Source: Bradyrhizobium murdochi
GTDB taxonomy: Bacteria; Pseudomonadota; Alphaproteobacteria; Rhizobiales; Xanthobacteraceae
DNA: 64,000 nucleotides
NCBI RefSeq assembly: GCF_000472965.1
Contig: NZ_AXAU01000014.1
Coordinates: forward strand, 130,314 to 194,313
Direction: 5' to 3'
Below the pieces are notes generated by a model. That model worked only from the letters and a program-made list of their open reading frames with translations, searched no databases and had not been told where the DNA came from. The translations under genes and the position numbers were made by a program. Positions 26,581-35,767 of the stretch are shown in pieces (within the stretch, counting starts at the first letter, position 1; each line of letters opens with the position of its first letter).

Positions 26581-27918
26581 TTACTTCATCCGCAGGTCGA
26601 CAGCGGCTGCCAGCTCATGGAGCCTTGGTGCGATATGGACAAGATAGGGAGGCGCTGGCCCACATGCCTCGAATCCCTGCGGCAACGCGTTCAGCTGTTG
26701 ACGTGCGTGCAACCTGATCTCCTGGAGCGACGGTTGACGATCTATTCGGCGGCCCGCCCGCATGACAGATCCGATCAATGGCTCGCCGTCATGGTGGTCA
26801 TCTTGCACCGACAACACATCTGAAACCATGCGTCCGTCAGGGCCATAGCGTCGCCATACCTGCTTGCGCCCCGGCCAGGTTGCCTTTCCTGTCGAGCGCT
26901 TGCGTCGCGGCAATCCAGCATATTCCTGCAGCTTGTATGCACAATCGAGCGCTGGCTCGTCTGACGAGGTTGCGACGCTGGTACCGATCCCGATTCCGTT
27001 GATCGGAGCGCCTTGCCGCGCGAACGCGGCCAGCGTGTCTTCCTCAATGCCGCCGCTCGCAAAGATGATCGTCTCCTTGAGCCCACCTTCGTCCAGAATT
27101 CGCCGCACACTCTTCGAGAGCTCTATCAGATCACCGCTGTCGATGCGAACGCCTCGAATTGTGATTCCACGCGCCTGCAACCGAGAGGCCAGCGCTACCA
27201 CCTTTCTCGCCGCCGTCTCGGTATTGTAGGTATCGATCAGGAGAACCAGGTCTTTCGGCCGTACGCGAGCGAAAGCTTCGAAGGCCGCTAGTTCGTCATC
27301 GAATGACTGAATGAAGGAGTGCGCCATTGTACCGTACACGGGAATGCCAAAACATTTCTCGGCAAGAACGGTCGCGGTGCCTGCAAAACCCGCAATATAG
27401 CTTGCGCGGGCGACCATCAGACCTGCTTCCGCGCTGTGCGCTCGGCGCAGCCCGAAATCAACCAGCAGCTTGTCCGGCGCGAGAAGCACCATGCGAGCCG
27501 CCTTTGATGCGATCAGTGACTGGAAATGCAATATATTGATCAGCTGCGTCTCGACGAGCTGCGCTTCCGGCAGCGCGGCCGTGACCCGAAGAATCGGCTC
27601 GTTGGGAAAGAATACGTTTCCTTCCGGCATGGCGTGTACGTCGCCGCTGAAGCGGAAATTGGCGAGATAGTCGACCAGGCGCGCGCTGAACCTGTCGCTG
27701 CTTGCAAGCCAGTCTAGCTCTTCTTCGGAGAAGCGCAGATTTTCGAGAAACTCCAGTGCCTGCTCCAGTCCTGCTGCCACGAGAAAGCTCCTCGGCGGCG
27801 GCAGCTTGCGGACGAAGAACTCGAACACGGCGGTGTCGGTCTGGCCCGATTCCAAATAGGCCTGGATCATGTTTAATTGATACAGATCCGTCAGAAGCCC
27901 GCTCGGCAAACTATTCAT
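26581..27918 (-). CDS. pncB: nicotinate phosphoribosyltransferase
   Basis: A 445-residue NAPRTase that joins nicotinate and PRPP to nicotinate mononucleotide in the NAD salvage (Preiss-Handler) pathway. It begins MNSLPSGLLTDLYQLNMIQAYLESG, the family N-terminus. DFGLRRAHSAEAGLMVARASYIAGFAGT is the conserved substrate block, the active-site H in YGTMAHSFIQSFDDE follows, and GVRIDSGDL and FASGGIEEDTL bind PRPP. The start at 27918 overlaps the stop of the small upstream gene by 8 nt (ATGAATAG). A PRPP synthetase gene about 10 kb away (37758-38711) makes the co-substrate. Confidence 0.92.
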   Translation of the reverse strand: MNSLPSGLLTDLYQLNMIQAYLESGQTDTAVFEFFVRKLPPPRSFLVAAGLEQALEFLENLRFSEEELDWLASSDRFSARLVDYLANFRFSGDVHAMPEGNVFFPNEPILRVTAALPEAQLVETQLINILHFQSLIASKAARMVLLAPDKLLVDFGLRRAHSAEAGLMVARASYIAGFAGTATVLAEKCFGIPVYGTMAHSFIQSFDDELAAFEAFARVRPKDLVLLIDTYNTETAARKVVALASRLQARGITIRGVRIDSGDLIELSKSVRRILDEGGLKETIIFASGGIEEDTLAAFARQGAPINGIGIGTSVATSSDEPALDCAYKLQEYAGLPRRKRSTGKATWPGRKQVWRRYGPDGRMVSDVLSVQDDHHDGEPLIGSVMRAGRRIDRQPSLQEIRLHARQQLNALPQGFEACGPAPPYLVHIAPRLHELAAAVDLRMK

Positions 27919-28150
27919 CTGTAAAACCCCCGAACGTTCCCTCTTGAATGGGCGCACGAGCCGTAACCCATCTGGCCATGGGAGGTCGGCGCTCGTACTT
28001 CAAAATGCGCACTAGAACGCGTTCACCAGTCTGTGGTTCCGACGAGAGGTCTGTGATGAGCAACACTCCCGATCTAGCCATTTCTTCAACCAACGCGACT
28101 ACGATCCTGCAGTTCGATGTCAATGATTGACCGTCCGGACTATTCTTCAT
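27911..28150 (-). CDS. small hypothetical protein coupled to pncB
   Basis: A 79-residue protein with an ordered hydrophobic core (CRIVVALVEEMARSGVLLITD; GERVLVRILKYERRP). Its stop overlaps the pncB start by 8 nt, arguing for translational coupling and that both are real. The function is unknown. Translation starts at ATG 28150. Confidence 0.5.
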   Translation of the reverse strand: MKNSPDGQSLTSNCRIVVALVEEMARSGVLLITDLSSEPQTGERVLVRILKYERRPPMARWVTARAPIQEGTFGGFTDE

Positions 28151-28340
28151 GCTTTAACCGCAGGTCACTCCATCATCCTGCTCACATGGAGGCGACTGCG
28201 ATCATCCGCAGTTCGAATGAAGACGAGCAGATCGACCTAGTAACCTAGGCATGGCTCCGCTTGCGGAACATCGCTGACCACATCTAAAGCACCCGTCCAA
28301 GCGCGCAGCCTCTATGCAGCAACGAACGCTTGCGGCAGAA

Positions 28341-29117
28341 TCAGCTACGGTCAACTCGTGCGCGTTGATTTCGGTGCATCAGTTTATCCGATCTAGACCC
28401 GAAGGTCAGGCGGTCTCCGTCACGAGCAACACGTGCATCAATCCCATGCTCGCGGCCCAGCCGGCGCACCAAAAACTGGGCGACCCGCGCGCCGGTTCGT
28501 ACGATCTGCGATCCACAATGTGTGAAGATGGCCCGTTTAACGTGCGCTATCGCGCACCAGTCGAGCTGACGGACAATGGGAGCATGACCCACCAGCACGC
28601 CATCCTTGCTCCGCACCATTGAGCGGCTTACGGTCGCGCCATCGCCGATATAGAGGTCGATCCGGTGAAGCACATCGGAAGGCTTCGGCAATCCGGCAAC
28701 GTCCGGCACATAGAAGAAATTACAGCCGGGCGCCGAGACCCGATAGCCCACGGCAGGAGCACGGACCGAATGCTGGACCGGGAAGGCCTTGAATCGCACG
28801 TCGCCGATCTGCACCTCCCTTCGCAACGGCAGCCTCCGCCCCTCGGCGATCGGCAGGCGACGGAGCGATCTCCAGGTTGCCGCGGTCGCATAGACCGTAC
28901 AAGGGGCACCATCGGCGAGACCTGCCGCATGGTCGTCGTGCGCATGTGTAAGGACAATCGCCGTCGGGCCGATTGCGCGAAGACGATGTAGCCAATCGGT
29001 ACCGCAGTCGATCATGATGCGCGAGCTACCGTGCTCAATCAGCAGCGCGCTGTGACGTCGATGCTGGCGCGAGCGCATTTCAATTTCGCCGCGCGTTCCA
29101 AGAAATGTCAGTTTCAT
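28341..29117 (-). CDS. metallo-beta-lactamase-fold hydrolase
   Basis: A 258-residue MBL-fold protein. The metal motif HxHxDH is H58-A-H60-D-D62-H63 (VLTHAHDDHAAG), preceded by MIDCGTDWL; a later conserved His occurs in FPVQHSVRAP and an Asp in DVAGLP. The beginning, MKLTFLGTRGEIE, with the GTRG-type loop resembles PhnP/RNase-Z-like hydrolases that act on phosphodiesters. The start at 29117 was preferred over a 34-residue upstream extension with no family similarity. It lies 55 nt downstream of the CheR gene on the same strand. The substrate is unknown. Confidence 0.85.
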   Translation of the reverse strand: MKLTFLGTRGEIEMRSRQHRRHSALLIEHGSSRIMIDCGTDWLHRLRAIGPTAIVLTHAHDDHAAGLADGAPCTVYATAATWRSLRRLPIAEGRRLPLRREVQIGDVRFKAFPVQHSVRAPAVGYRVSAPGCNFFYVPDVAGLPKPSDVLHRIDLYIGDGATVSRSMVRSKDGVLVGHAPIVRQLDWCAIAHVKRAIFTHCGSQIVRTGARVAQFLVRRLGREHGIDARVARDGDRLTFGSRSDKLMHRNQRARVDRS

Positions 29118-29172
29118 GTCACCAGACCCTGCCCTGGGCAGCGGCAATCGATCGTAGGATTGGTACGAAAAC

Positions 29173-30000
29173 TCAACGCTCGGCGACCTCAATCCGTTCG
29201 AAAATCTGCGGCGCGCCACACAGGGGTCTCAACATCGGCTCGACGCTCGGCAGCCGCTCATGCGTTCCAATGACGAGATAGCCGTGCGGCGCAAGGCGAT
29301 CCATGATGCCCCTCAGCACATGACGTTGCAACGATTCCGCGAAGTAGGTGAACGCGATGTTGCGGCAAAGAACGAGATCAAACGTCCATGCTGGTCCCCC
29401 TCTCCGCAAGTCCTGAGGCAGGAATTCAATTCCTTCCCGATGTTTCGGCTTGATGCAGTAGAGGAGCCCGACCCGGTCGAATGCCTGCTCAATCAACCGC
29501 GGCGGGAATTCGCCGAGGCTGGTTGGCTCAAAGCACCCTCGCCGCGCCCTTGCGAGAACGGTTTCATCGATATCGGTCGCCACGATTGACACCGACGCAT
29601 CGGGAAACTCACGCGCTACATCGTAGTCCCAGATGACTTTCAACGTGTATGGCTCTTCGCCAGACGCGCAGCCGGCAGACCAGATGCGGACCATTCTTCC
29701 TTCGCGAACGGCCCGCGCCCCGATCTTAGGAAGCACGCGTTCGCGCAAGGTCTCGTACACGCTCCTGTCGCGATAGAAACGGGAAATGGTCACGACGCAG
29801 CAATTATCAAAGGCCATCCACTCGGCCGGATCGGCCTCGAGGTGGCGGCGGTAGGCCGCAAAATCGGCAAGTCCGAGTTCGCGGATTCGCCGGTTCAGGC
29901 GCCTGCAGACTTGGCGGCGCACCTTACGAAAACCGGGCCAGCGGAAATCGCGCTGCGCGAGCGCCCATTGGAGAAAACCGGTGCAATCTCGATCGTCCAT
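29173..30000 (-). CDS. CheR-type protein-glutamate methyltransferase
   Basis: A 275-residue CheR-family methyltransferase. The N-terminal helical domain (residues 15-75) is followed by VVTISRFYRDRSVYETLRERVLPKI, the SAM-binding IWSAGCASGEEPYTLKV near residue 105, ATDIDETVLARARRGCF, and the late FDLVLCRNIAFTYF. CheR methylates chemoreceptors, but no che genes, receptors or response regulators are in the window, so this is an orphan that may serve another signalling system. An ATG at 30000 is preferred over a TTG five codons upstream. Confidence 0.88.
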   Translation of the reverse strand: MDDRDCTGFLQWALAQRDFRWPGFRKVRRQVCRRLNRRIRELGLADFAAYRRHLEADPAEWMAFDNCCVVTISRFYRDRSVYETLRERVLPKIGARAVREGRMVRIWSAGCASGEEPYTLKVIWDYDVAREFPDASVSIVATDIDETVLARARRGCFEPTSLGEFPPRLIEQAFDRVGLLYCIKPKHREGIEFLPQDLRRGGPAWTFDLVLCRNIAFTYFAESLQRHVLRGIMDRLAPHGYLVIGTHERLPSVEPMLRPLCGAPQIFERIEVAER

Positions 30001-30369
30001 GGAACTGCCGATCAAGCGTGGTCAAACTGCTTGGCGGACCGCTCGCCGGCGGCGAATACCCGTTGTTGCCACCGGCAGCGGAGACATATCAAAAGTACCA
30101 GCAATAGCCGCGCCGGCAAACGCGATGGTGCGGGTCGCGGAACGCCAGCAATGGCAGTATCAGTGATAGCCAGGCTTGTTTAGTCGAGCATCCAGTCTAG
30201 GCGCTACTAGGCAAGGGCGTCGTCGGCCCCGACTCGTCCTGGATGCCAAGTCAGCCTAGGGACGCATGCGAATCCCTGCTGGCGAGCAGCCCTTTGTCAG
30301 CGAGCTCTTGAGCGGCCTCCTGGCGGCAATCTGGCGGGGCGCGCCCGGGCGAGATCACTTTGGCCTGGC
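30001..30369. other. intergenic region, nothing recognised
   Basis: A 369-nt gap on the minus strand between the LigD polymerase-domain gene and the CheR gene. Open frames here are short and without ribosome-binding sites. It must contain the CheR promoter. No repeat or RNA gene is recognised. Confidence 0.4.
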
Positions 30370-31284
30370 TTATGATCGCGAGGTGCTAGCGCGCGCCTTC
30401 GAGTCCCTCTCAAGGCTGCGGACGATGCGATGCAGGTCGGTTCGTTGTTTAAGGATTGGCTTCAGCGGGTCGCCTCTGGTTTTCAGTCGTCTGAAGATGG
30501 TCTTGATGGTAAATCGCCGCGGATTCAGACCCTTTCTTACTTCGCGCCAATCCAGGGGAGTTGAAACCGTCGCACCCGGCCAGGGTCGTAGCGAATATGG
30601 CGCCGCCGCAGTCTGGCCGATCGCATTCCGCATATAATCGAGGTAGACTTTTCCGCGCCGTTTTCCGATTCGATGTTGCGTTGTGGCCAGAGCGGGTATT
30701 TCGGCTTCGATTCGTTCAGCCAACAGCTTCGCGAAGTGACGGACTTGCGCAAAGGTATATTTCCCGCCGAATGGGACCAATACATGGATCCCCTTCTTGC
30801 CTGAGGTCTTGCAGTAGCTTTTCACGCGCAACCCCTCCAGGACCTGGCGCGCCGTTTGTGCAACGGCGATAACGTCGTCGAAAACGTCACCTTTACTCGG
30901 ATCGAGGTCAAGGATCATGAAATCCGGCTTGTCGGGATGCGCGATGCGCGAAGACCATGGATTGATTTCGATGCAGCCGAGGTTGGCGAGATAGAGAAGA
31001 GTGTCCTTGTTGTTGCAGACCACGTAGTCCACAGTCTTTCCAGCGCTTTTGGCGCGCAGCGAAACGCTCTTGACGAATCGAGGCAGTCGCTTGGGATCGA
31101 CGTCTTTCTGAAAAAAATGGTTGCCTTTGATGCCGTCTGGAAACCGATTGAGGGCTTCGGCCCGGTCTTTGACATAAGGTAGCAGGTAAGGCGCAATCTT
31201 CTCGTAATAGGCTATCACGTCGCCCTTGGAGTACCGCTCCTTCGGCCAGAAAATCTTGTCAAGATTGGTAAAATTTGCGGTCAT
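30370..31284 (-). CDS. ligD: LigD polymerase/primase domain protein (NHEJ), stand-alone
   Basis: A 304-residue archaeo-eukaryotic primase-type polymerase, the POL module of bacterial LigD, which fills gaps at double-strand breaks. The N-terminus NLDKIFWPKERYSKGDVIAYYEKIAPYLLPY is diagnostic. The metal-binding aspartates are in MILDLDPS (D126, D128), and SGKKGIHVLVP is the nucleotide-binding block. The start at 31284 overlaps the ligase stop as ATGA, so this is the last of three LigD genes in an overlapping row rather than a fused domain. A Ku gene is not seen in the window. Confidence 0.9.
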   Translation of the reverse strand: MTANFTNLDKIFWPKERYSKGDVIAYYEKIAPYLLPYVKDRAEALNRFPDGIKGNHFFQKDVDPKRLPRFVKSVSLRAKSAGKTVDYVVCNNKDTLLYLANLGCIEINPWSSRIAHPDKPDFMILDLDPSKGDVFDDVIAVAQTARQVLEGLRVKSYCKTSGKKGIHVLVPFGGKYTFAQVRHFAKLLAERIEAEIPALATTQHRIGKRRGKVYLDYMRNAIGQTAAAPYSLRPWPGATVSTPLDWREVRKGLNPRRFTIKTIFRRLKTRGDPLKPILKQRTDLHRIVRSLERDSKARASTSRS

Positions 31285-32198
31285 GCTCGCTCTCGCCTGA
31301 CTTGCCGCGCAGGCTTGTCCGTGCGCAGGCCGAGGAACACGGGATGACGCATCTCGCCCTTGCGAGTCCATTCGGTGAACTTCACTTGGCACACGAGCCG
31401 CGGTTTGATCCACGTCGTCTGGGCTTCGTGCGGAACGTCCGTGAATGGCTGCTGGCCGGTCTTCAGCTTCACCATGCGGGCATGCAGCGTCGCGAGCATT
31501 TCGGTCGAAAAGCCCCCGCCGCTGTGACCGGCGTAAACGAGTTTACCCTTCTCGTACACGCCCAGCACCAGTGAGCCGAAGTGCTTGCGGCTGCCGCGCG
31601 GTGCGGTGAAGCCAACAATGATAGCTTCCTGCTCGTGGCCGGTCTTTATCTTTAGCCATTCTCTCGTGCGCTTGCCGGAATAATACCGACCGGACACACG
31701 CTTGGCGATGACACCTTCCTCGCCCGCGCGTTTTGCCTTGTTGAATGCTGCTTGGCCGTGTTTCTTTCGATGGACGCTGAAACGGATCAATGGATGGCTG
31801 CCCAGAATAGCGTGCAGGCGCTGCTTGCGCTCGACCAGTGGTGCGCCGCGCAAATCATTGTCGTCGAGGAAGAGCAGATCGAAGACGTAATATCGGAGGC
31901 GCGCTTTGCCCTTCAGGGCGTTCTGCAACAGTTGAAACCGCGATCGGCCGTGCGCGTCGAGGGCCACCAGTTCGCCATCGATCACGGCTTTGCGCTTGAT
32001 AATGTGGAGCGCTTCGGCGATCGCGGCGTAACGTCTGGTCACGTCATTGCCATTGCGCGAATAGAGGGAAGCGTCTCCGCCTTCGGTTTTTGCAACCAAA
32101 CGGAAGCCATCCCATTTCGTCTCGAAAATCCACTCCTTATCGTCGAACGGTGCGTCGATCAGGGTTGCAAGCATCGGCCTCAGGTCACTTTTTCGCAT
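31281..32198 (-). CDS. ligD: ATP-dependent DNA ligase (LigD ligase domain), stand-alone
   Basis: A 305-residue ligase with adenylation and OB domains. The nucleophilic lysine is in motif I, ETK28-WDGFR. Motif III is YYVFDLLFLD, motif IV EEGVIAKR and motif V EWLKIKT. It seals nicks after end joining. Its start overlaps the phosphoesterase gene by 14 nt and its stop overlaps the polymerase gene by 4 nt. In many bacteria these three modules form one polypeptide in the same order. Confidence 0.92.
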   Translation of the reverse strand: MRKSDLRPMLATLIDAPFDDKEWIFETKWDGFRLVAKTEGGDASLYSRNGNDVTRRYAAIAEALHIIKRKAVIDGELVALDAHGRSRFQLLQNALKGKARLRYYVFDLLFLDDNDLRGAPLVERKQRLHAILGSHPLIRFSVHRKKHGQAAFNKAKRAGEEGVIAKRVSGRYYSGKRTREWLKIKTGHEQEAIIVGFTAPRGSRKHFGSLVLGVYEKGKLVYAGHSGGGFSTEMLATLHARMVKLKTGQQPFTDVPHEAQTTWIKPRLVCQVKFTEWTRKGEMRHPVFLGLRTDKPARQVRRERA

Positions 32199-32679
32199 GC
32201 TTCTTGATCAGCAGCCATTGCTTCGGGCTTTTCAAGCGCACGAGCGAATACGTTCCCCTGAGCTTGCTCCCATTGAGAACGAAGCTCATGCGCCCTCGCC
32301 GCAACCCTGCCCGCATGGATCGCTCGCTCTCCGCAAGATTGTGAGCGCCTTCAGCGGCGTAGGTTCCTGCGTCCCATTTTTCCACGGTCCCGGCACCGTA
32401 CTCGCCCTCGGGTATCGTTCCCTCGAAATCCTTGTAAGCGTAGGGATGATCCTCAACCTGCACGGCGAGGCGCTTGTCCGCAGACCTTCTGGGCGGGCCT
32501 TTGGGGACGGCCCAACTCTTGAGCACGCGGTCCAGCTGCAGTCGAAGATCATGATGCACGTGCGAGGCGCGATGCTTTTGGACGACGAAGATCAGCTCCT
32601 TCGCCCTTCGATGCGCCCTCGCCCGCGGCTCTGGCGTCTTCCGAAAATTGCGTTTCCTGCGATAGGCGGTCAGCGTCAT
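32185..32679 (-). CDS. ligD: LigD 3'-phosphoesterase domain protein, stand-alone
   Basis: A 164-residue protein corresponding to the PE module, which trims 3'-phosphates or ribonucleotides at breaks. It has FVVQKHRASHVHHDLRLQLDRVLKSWAVPKGPP (residues 31-63, with the metal/catalytic His-His-Asp and Arg46), VEDHPYAYKDFEGTIPEGEYGAG (His78) and the C-terminal SFVLNGSKLRGTYSLVRL. It is the first of the three LigD genes. About 230 nt upstream carry no recognised gene. Confidence 0.9.
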   Translation of the reverse strand: MTLTAYRRKRNFRKTPEPRARAHRRAKELIFVVQKHRASHVHHDLRLQLDRVLKSWAVPKGPPRRSADKRLAVQVEDHPYAYKDFEGTIPEGEYGAGTVEKWDAGTYAAEGAHNLAESERSMRAGLRRGRMSFVLNGSKLRGTYSLVRLKSPKQWLLIKKHAKK

Positions 32680-32912
32680 TTGCGGTCCCCGCTCGGCATC
32701 GGAAAACGCCCGCTAGCGATCGCTGGTTCCGGAATTTGGACAGCAAATGCCCCAGATGCTCCTGAGGCCGGCCGGAGCTCGTCGCTGGCGACCCTTGGGA
32801 GGGAATACCGCGGATCGGTTCCGCCGAGACCGACGCGCGCGTCCCGCGGCGCACAGCATGCCAAGGCTCTGGGTGAAATGACGACTTCCATAGCGATTCC
32901 CGGCTGCACGAC

Positions 32913-33734
32913 TCATGGAGCAAAGTTTTGAATGCGGCCCCACGTGCTCTTGGTGCCCCAGATGCCGGACCGCAACGCCTCGAGCTGTATGATCTGGCTG
33001 TGATCGACGAACAGATTGACCTCGTTTCCATAGTTCTTGATGTACCATTCGAATACCGCGGGATCGGCGCCTTCGAACATGACCTTTTCGAGCCCAAGTT
33101 GATTGATGATACGGGCCACCACGTCGGTGCGCCATGCGCTCACATTTTCGGTGATACCTTCGCTTTCGATCATGATGATGTCAGCGCCGGCGTTTAGCGC
33201 GAGCTCGGCCTGGGCGATCAGCCAGCCGACATCCTTGGTGCCCTCGGCTGCGAGTTCCTCGGCCGCGGTGCTACCCCCAGCGCCGAACTGAATGCCGAGT
33301 TCGGGCTTGGCTTTCAGCCCGGCGCTTTTCACCTTCTCGATCAGGCGTAGGAGGCTATCCGTTGGTAAGCTGATGAAGCCGGTCGAGATTTCAATGACAT
33401 CGAAGCCGAGAGCCTTGGCTTCCTCAATGTAGCGATCAACCACTTCCGGTCCAAAACGCAGCACATTTTCGATCCAGCCGCCGGTCGACACGTAAACATC
33501 TTGATCGTGTGCCAGCCTATTTATGCTCTTCACAGCGTCCGCGGGCATCAGCGCGAACGACCCGCCTGCATACTTGATCCCATCGACCCAGGCGCCGACC
33601 GTCTCCAAGACATCGGCGAGATGACGCGGACCATAAGCGCTGTAATAGGGTCCTCGAACTTCGGTAAGTCCGGTCTTGCGCGGCTTTGCCGAGCGCGCCG
33701 CCCGGGGGATGAAAGAAAATGTGGTCTCGGTCAT
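32913..33734 (-). CDS. phosphosulfolactate synthase (ComA)-like protein, divergent
   Basis: A 273-residue TIM-barrel protein related to ComA, which adds sulfite to PEP. Family features are KPRKTGLTEVRG near residue 17, VDGIKYAGGSFALMP near 50, DVYVSTGGWIENV, GFDVIEISTGFISLP and KPELGIQFGAGG. Several positions that are charged or aromatic in classical ComA (DKG, KFGWGT, GGTLFE and EVGKK blocks) differ here, so the reaction may not be phosphosulfolactate synthesis. It starts 28 nt after the MmgE/PrpD gene and is probably co-transcribed with it. GAAGG precedes the ATG. Confidence 0.8.
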   Translation of the reverse strand: MTETTFSFIPRAARSAKPRKTGLTEVRGPYYSAYGPRHLADVLETVGAWVDGIKYAGGSFALMPADAVKSINRLAHDQDVYVSTGGWIENVLRFGPEVVDRYIEEAKALGFDVIEISTGFISLPTDSLLRLIEKVKSAGLKAKPELGIQFGAGGSTAAEELAAEGTKDVGWLIAQAELALNAGADIIMIESEGITENVSAWRTDVVARIINQLGLEKVMFEGADPAVFEWYIKNYGNEVNLFVDHSQIIQLEALRSGIWGTKSTWGRIQNFAP

Positions 33735-33762
33735 CGGTCTCGTCCTTCTACGCGCACGGATA

Positions 33763-35142
33763 TCATGTGGCAGCGGCATGCGAGCGAATATCGCCGAGCA
33801 ACTCCGTCAGGTCAGCGATCGGGCGTTCGTCGAGCGTAGCGATTACGTCGGCTATCGCCGCCCGCTCCGCCGCGGTGGTGAAGGTACGGCTCACGCGATC
33901 GAACTTGGCTCGCGCTGCCGTCCAATCAAAGGGACTGGTGTGAAAACCGTGATAATCTTCCCGCTGCACGGAAAAGACGGTGCCATCCTCCAGCTCCGCT
34001 TCGAGCTCGGCTGGCAAGCGCTGTGGGAATAGTGCCGATAGCCGCGCTTCCGGCGTAATGGTTATGTTGCGCAGCATCTGTTGAACATCGGGGCCGGCTA
34101 TGCGATCGGGCGCGTACTGCTCGGGCTGCACCTGGCCGTCAATAAGGGCAACCGCCAGCATATAAGGAAGGCTGTGATCAGCCTCCTCCTTTGTTCGCAC
34201 AATTCGTTTGTCGCCTTCCTCTCCGCCACCGATGATCTGATGGGCCACCGCAAAGGTCTTGAGCCGCACGGCCCGCACCGCGATGGCTGCAAAGTCCGGA
34301 TTCGCGCGAATATCCAGGGCCGCATCGATAGCCGACTGCGCATGGATTTCGGCATTGTGCTTTTTCAATATGGTAAGGCGCACACGCTCCAGATCTTCCT
34401 TCGACCAGTCTATCTCGAATGGCCCAGCGATCGTCTCCATGAACCCCTTATTGCCTTCAAAAACCGCCTCCGGTCCGGTAATGCCGCGTGCCGCAAGCAA
34501 CGCAGCATATGTTGCCGCCATGGCTGTGTTCGGATAGGCGAGGCCCTTCCAGTGCGACAGCGCGCCGGTGCGGGTCACGCGGAGCGCGTTGTTCGCCGTG
34601 CCGCTGATGGCGATTGCGTTGGCAACCTGATCGCGCGAGAGAGCGAGCGCCTTGGCAGCTCCGGCCGCTGCGGCGTAGGCGCCTTGGGTTGTGTGGTCGA
34701 ACCCCTTGTTTCGTACCGGAGCAACATCGCTCAAACGGGTTTGGATCTGATATGCGACTGCGAGCGCGGTCAAAAAGTCCGCCCCGGTTGCCTGCTTCAT
34801 CTCTGCTGCCGCCAGAACCGCGCCGAGATTGTCGGACGGATGACAGGTCTCGCCTTCGGCTAGATAGCTGTCCATGAAATCGAGATATCGGCTGAGCGCG
34901 CCATTGAAGAAGGCCGCCCGGTCCGGCGCGGTCTTGCCGCCTCCGATGAGGGTTGATAGGGGGCGACCACCGAGTTCGGCTATAAGCTTGCGAATGGCGC
35001 CGATGGGGCCGGCGTCAAGTGCACCCAGCGCGACGCCAATGGTGTCCAGCACGCGGATTTTCAGCTGCTCCACGGCCGCAATGCTGAGGTCGGCAAAACG
35101 CGCGCGCTCGACAAAACCGGCCAGTATCTGCACCTGGGTCAT
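33763..35142 (-). CDS. MmgE/PrpD family protein
   Basis: A 459-residue protein of the MmgE/PrpD family, which includes 2-methylcitrate dehydratase, cis-aconitate decarboxylase and many catabolic dehydratases or isomerases. Typical blocks are RVLDTIGVALGALDAGP at residues 30-46, NGALSRYLDFMDSYLAEGETCHPSDNLGAVLAAAE and IAISGTANNALRVTRTGALSHWKGLAYPNTA. No other methylcitrate-cycle gene is nearby, so propionate metabolism is unlikely. Pairing with the ComA-like gene suggests an organic-acid or sulfo-organic substrate. The ATG at 35142 gives the family N-terminus. Confidence 0.9.
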   Translation of the reverse strand: MTQVQILAGFVERARFADLSIAAVEQLKIRVLDTIGVALGALDAGPIGAIRKLIAELGGRPLSTLIGGGKTAPDRAAFFNGALSRYLDFMDSYLAEGETCHPSDNLGAVLAAAEMKQATGADFLTALAVAYQIQTRLSDVAPVRNKGFDHTTQGAYAAAAGAAKALALSRDQVANAIAISGTANNALRVTRTGALSHWKGLAYPNTAMAATYAALLAARGITGPEAVFEGNKGFMETIAGPFEIDWSKEDLERVRLTILKKHNAEIHAQSAIDAALDIRANPDFAAIAVRAVRLKTFAVAHQIIGGGEEGDKRIVRTKEEADHSLPYMLAVALIDGQVQPEQYAPDRIAGPDVQQMLRNITITPEARLSALFPQRLPAELEAELEDGTVFSVQREDYHGFHTSPFDWTAARAKFDRVSRTFTTAAERAAIADVIATLDERPIADLTELLGDIRSHAAAT

Positions 35143-35182
35143 AGCCGGGCTCCTTGATTTAGATGTGGTATGGAGGGATCGA

Positions 35183-35350
35183 ATGATCAAACGACACTTG
35201 CTCGACAAGGGTCTCATCGCGCTGAGCCCGAAAGGCCTCTGGTCGGGTTCCGTCTCAGAATTGATCGCGGCCGCCTCGGCGATGGCCGCGGCTCACAACA
35301 TTGCGTTGCTTCCTCATCCTTCTCCGGCCGCCAGCCCGCAACCGGGCTGA
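35183..35350 (+). CDS. small hypothetical protein
   Basis: A 55-residue frame (MIKRHLLDKGLIALSPKGLW, then SGSVSELIAAASAMAAAHN and a proline-rich tail) with a strong ribosome-binding site, GGAGGG, six bases before the ATG. It is divergent from the MmgE/PrpD gene. It is not recognised and could be a truncated leader of a lost gene. Confidence 0.4.
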   Translation: MIKRHLLDKGLIALSPKGLWSGSVSELIAAASAMAAAHNIALLPHPSPAASPQPG

Positions 35351-35767
35351 AGCGGCTCCAAACATCCCTGTCCCGAAGCGGCCCGCCGCCACTGTCTTCC
35401 CCTACGGCGGCTTCCTAATTGCCAATGGTCGCAGGTTAGCGTCGCCTGCCCGTTCTTCGGAACGTTGCACAGACACACCGCCATCAGGCTGCGTCTGGGG
35501 ACTGCGACGCACCGCCGTCTTGAACGAGACTGCCTCTGCAAACAACATTGAAATCGGCGTTCTGACTTCCCATATAATTGCTAGTCAGCGGGCCATCCGT
35601 TCGACCGAGACTTGGTTTGAATCCAAGTTGCGAACTTTCCGTACAGCCATCGAAGCCGAACTGCTGCGCCATTGCAGCGTAATGGCCGACCGCTGTTACA
35701 TTTATACCTGACACATCCCCAAACCAGAGTCGCACGGCTTGCGCCGGCGCGACGGGTATAGACTGAT
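35351..35767. other. intergenic region, nothing recognised
   Basis: A 417-nt gap before the DUF4167 gene. Open frames on both strands are short and lack start signals. No repeats or RNA genes are seen. Confidence 0.4.
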
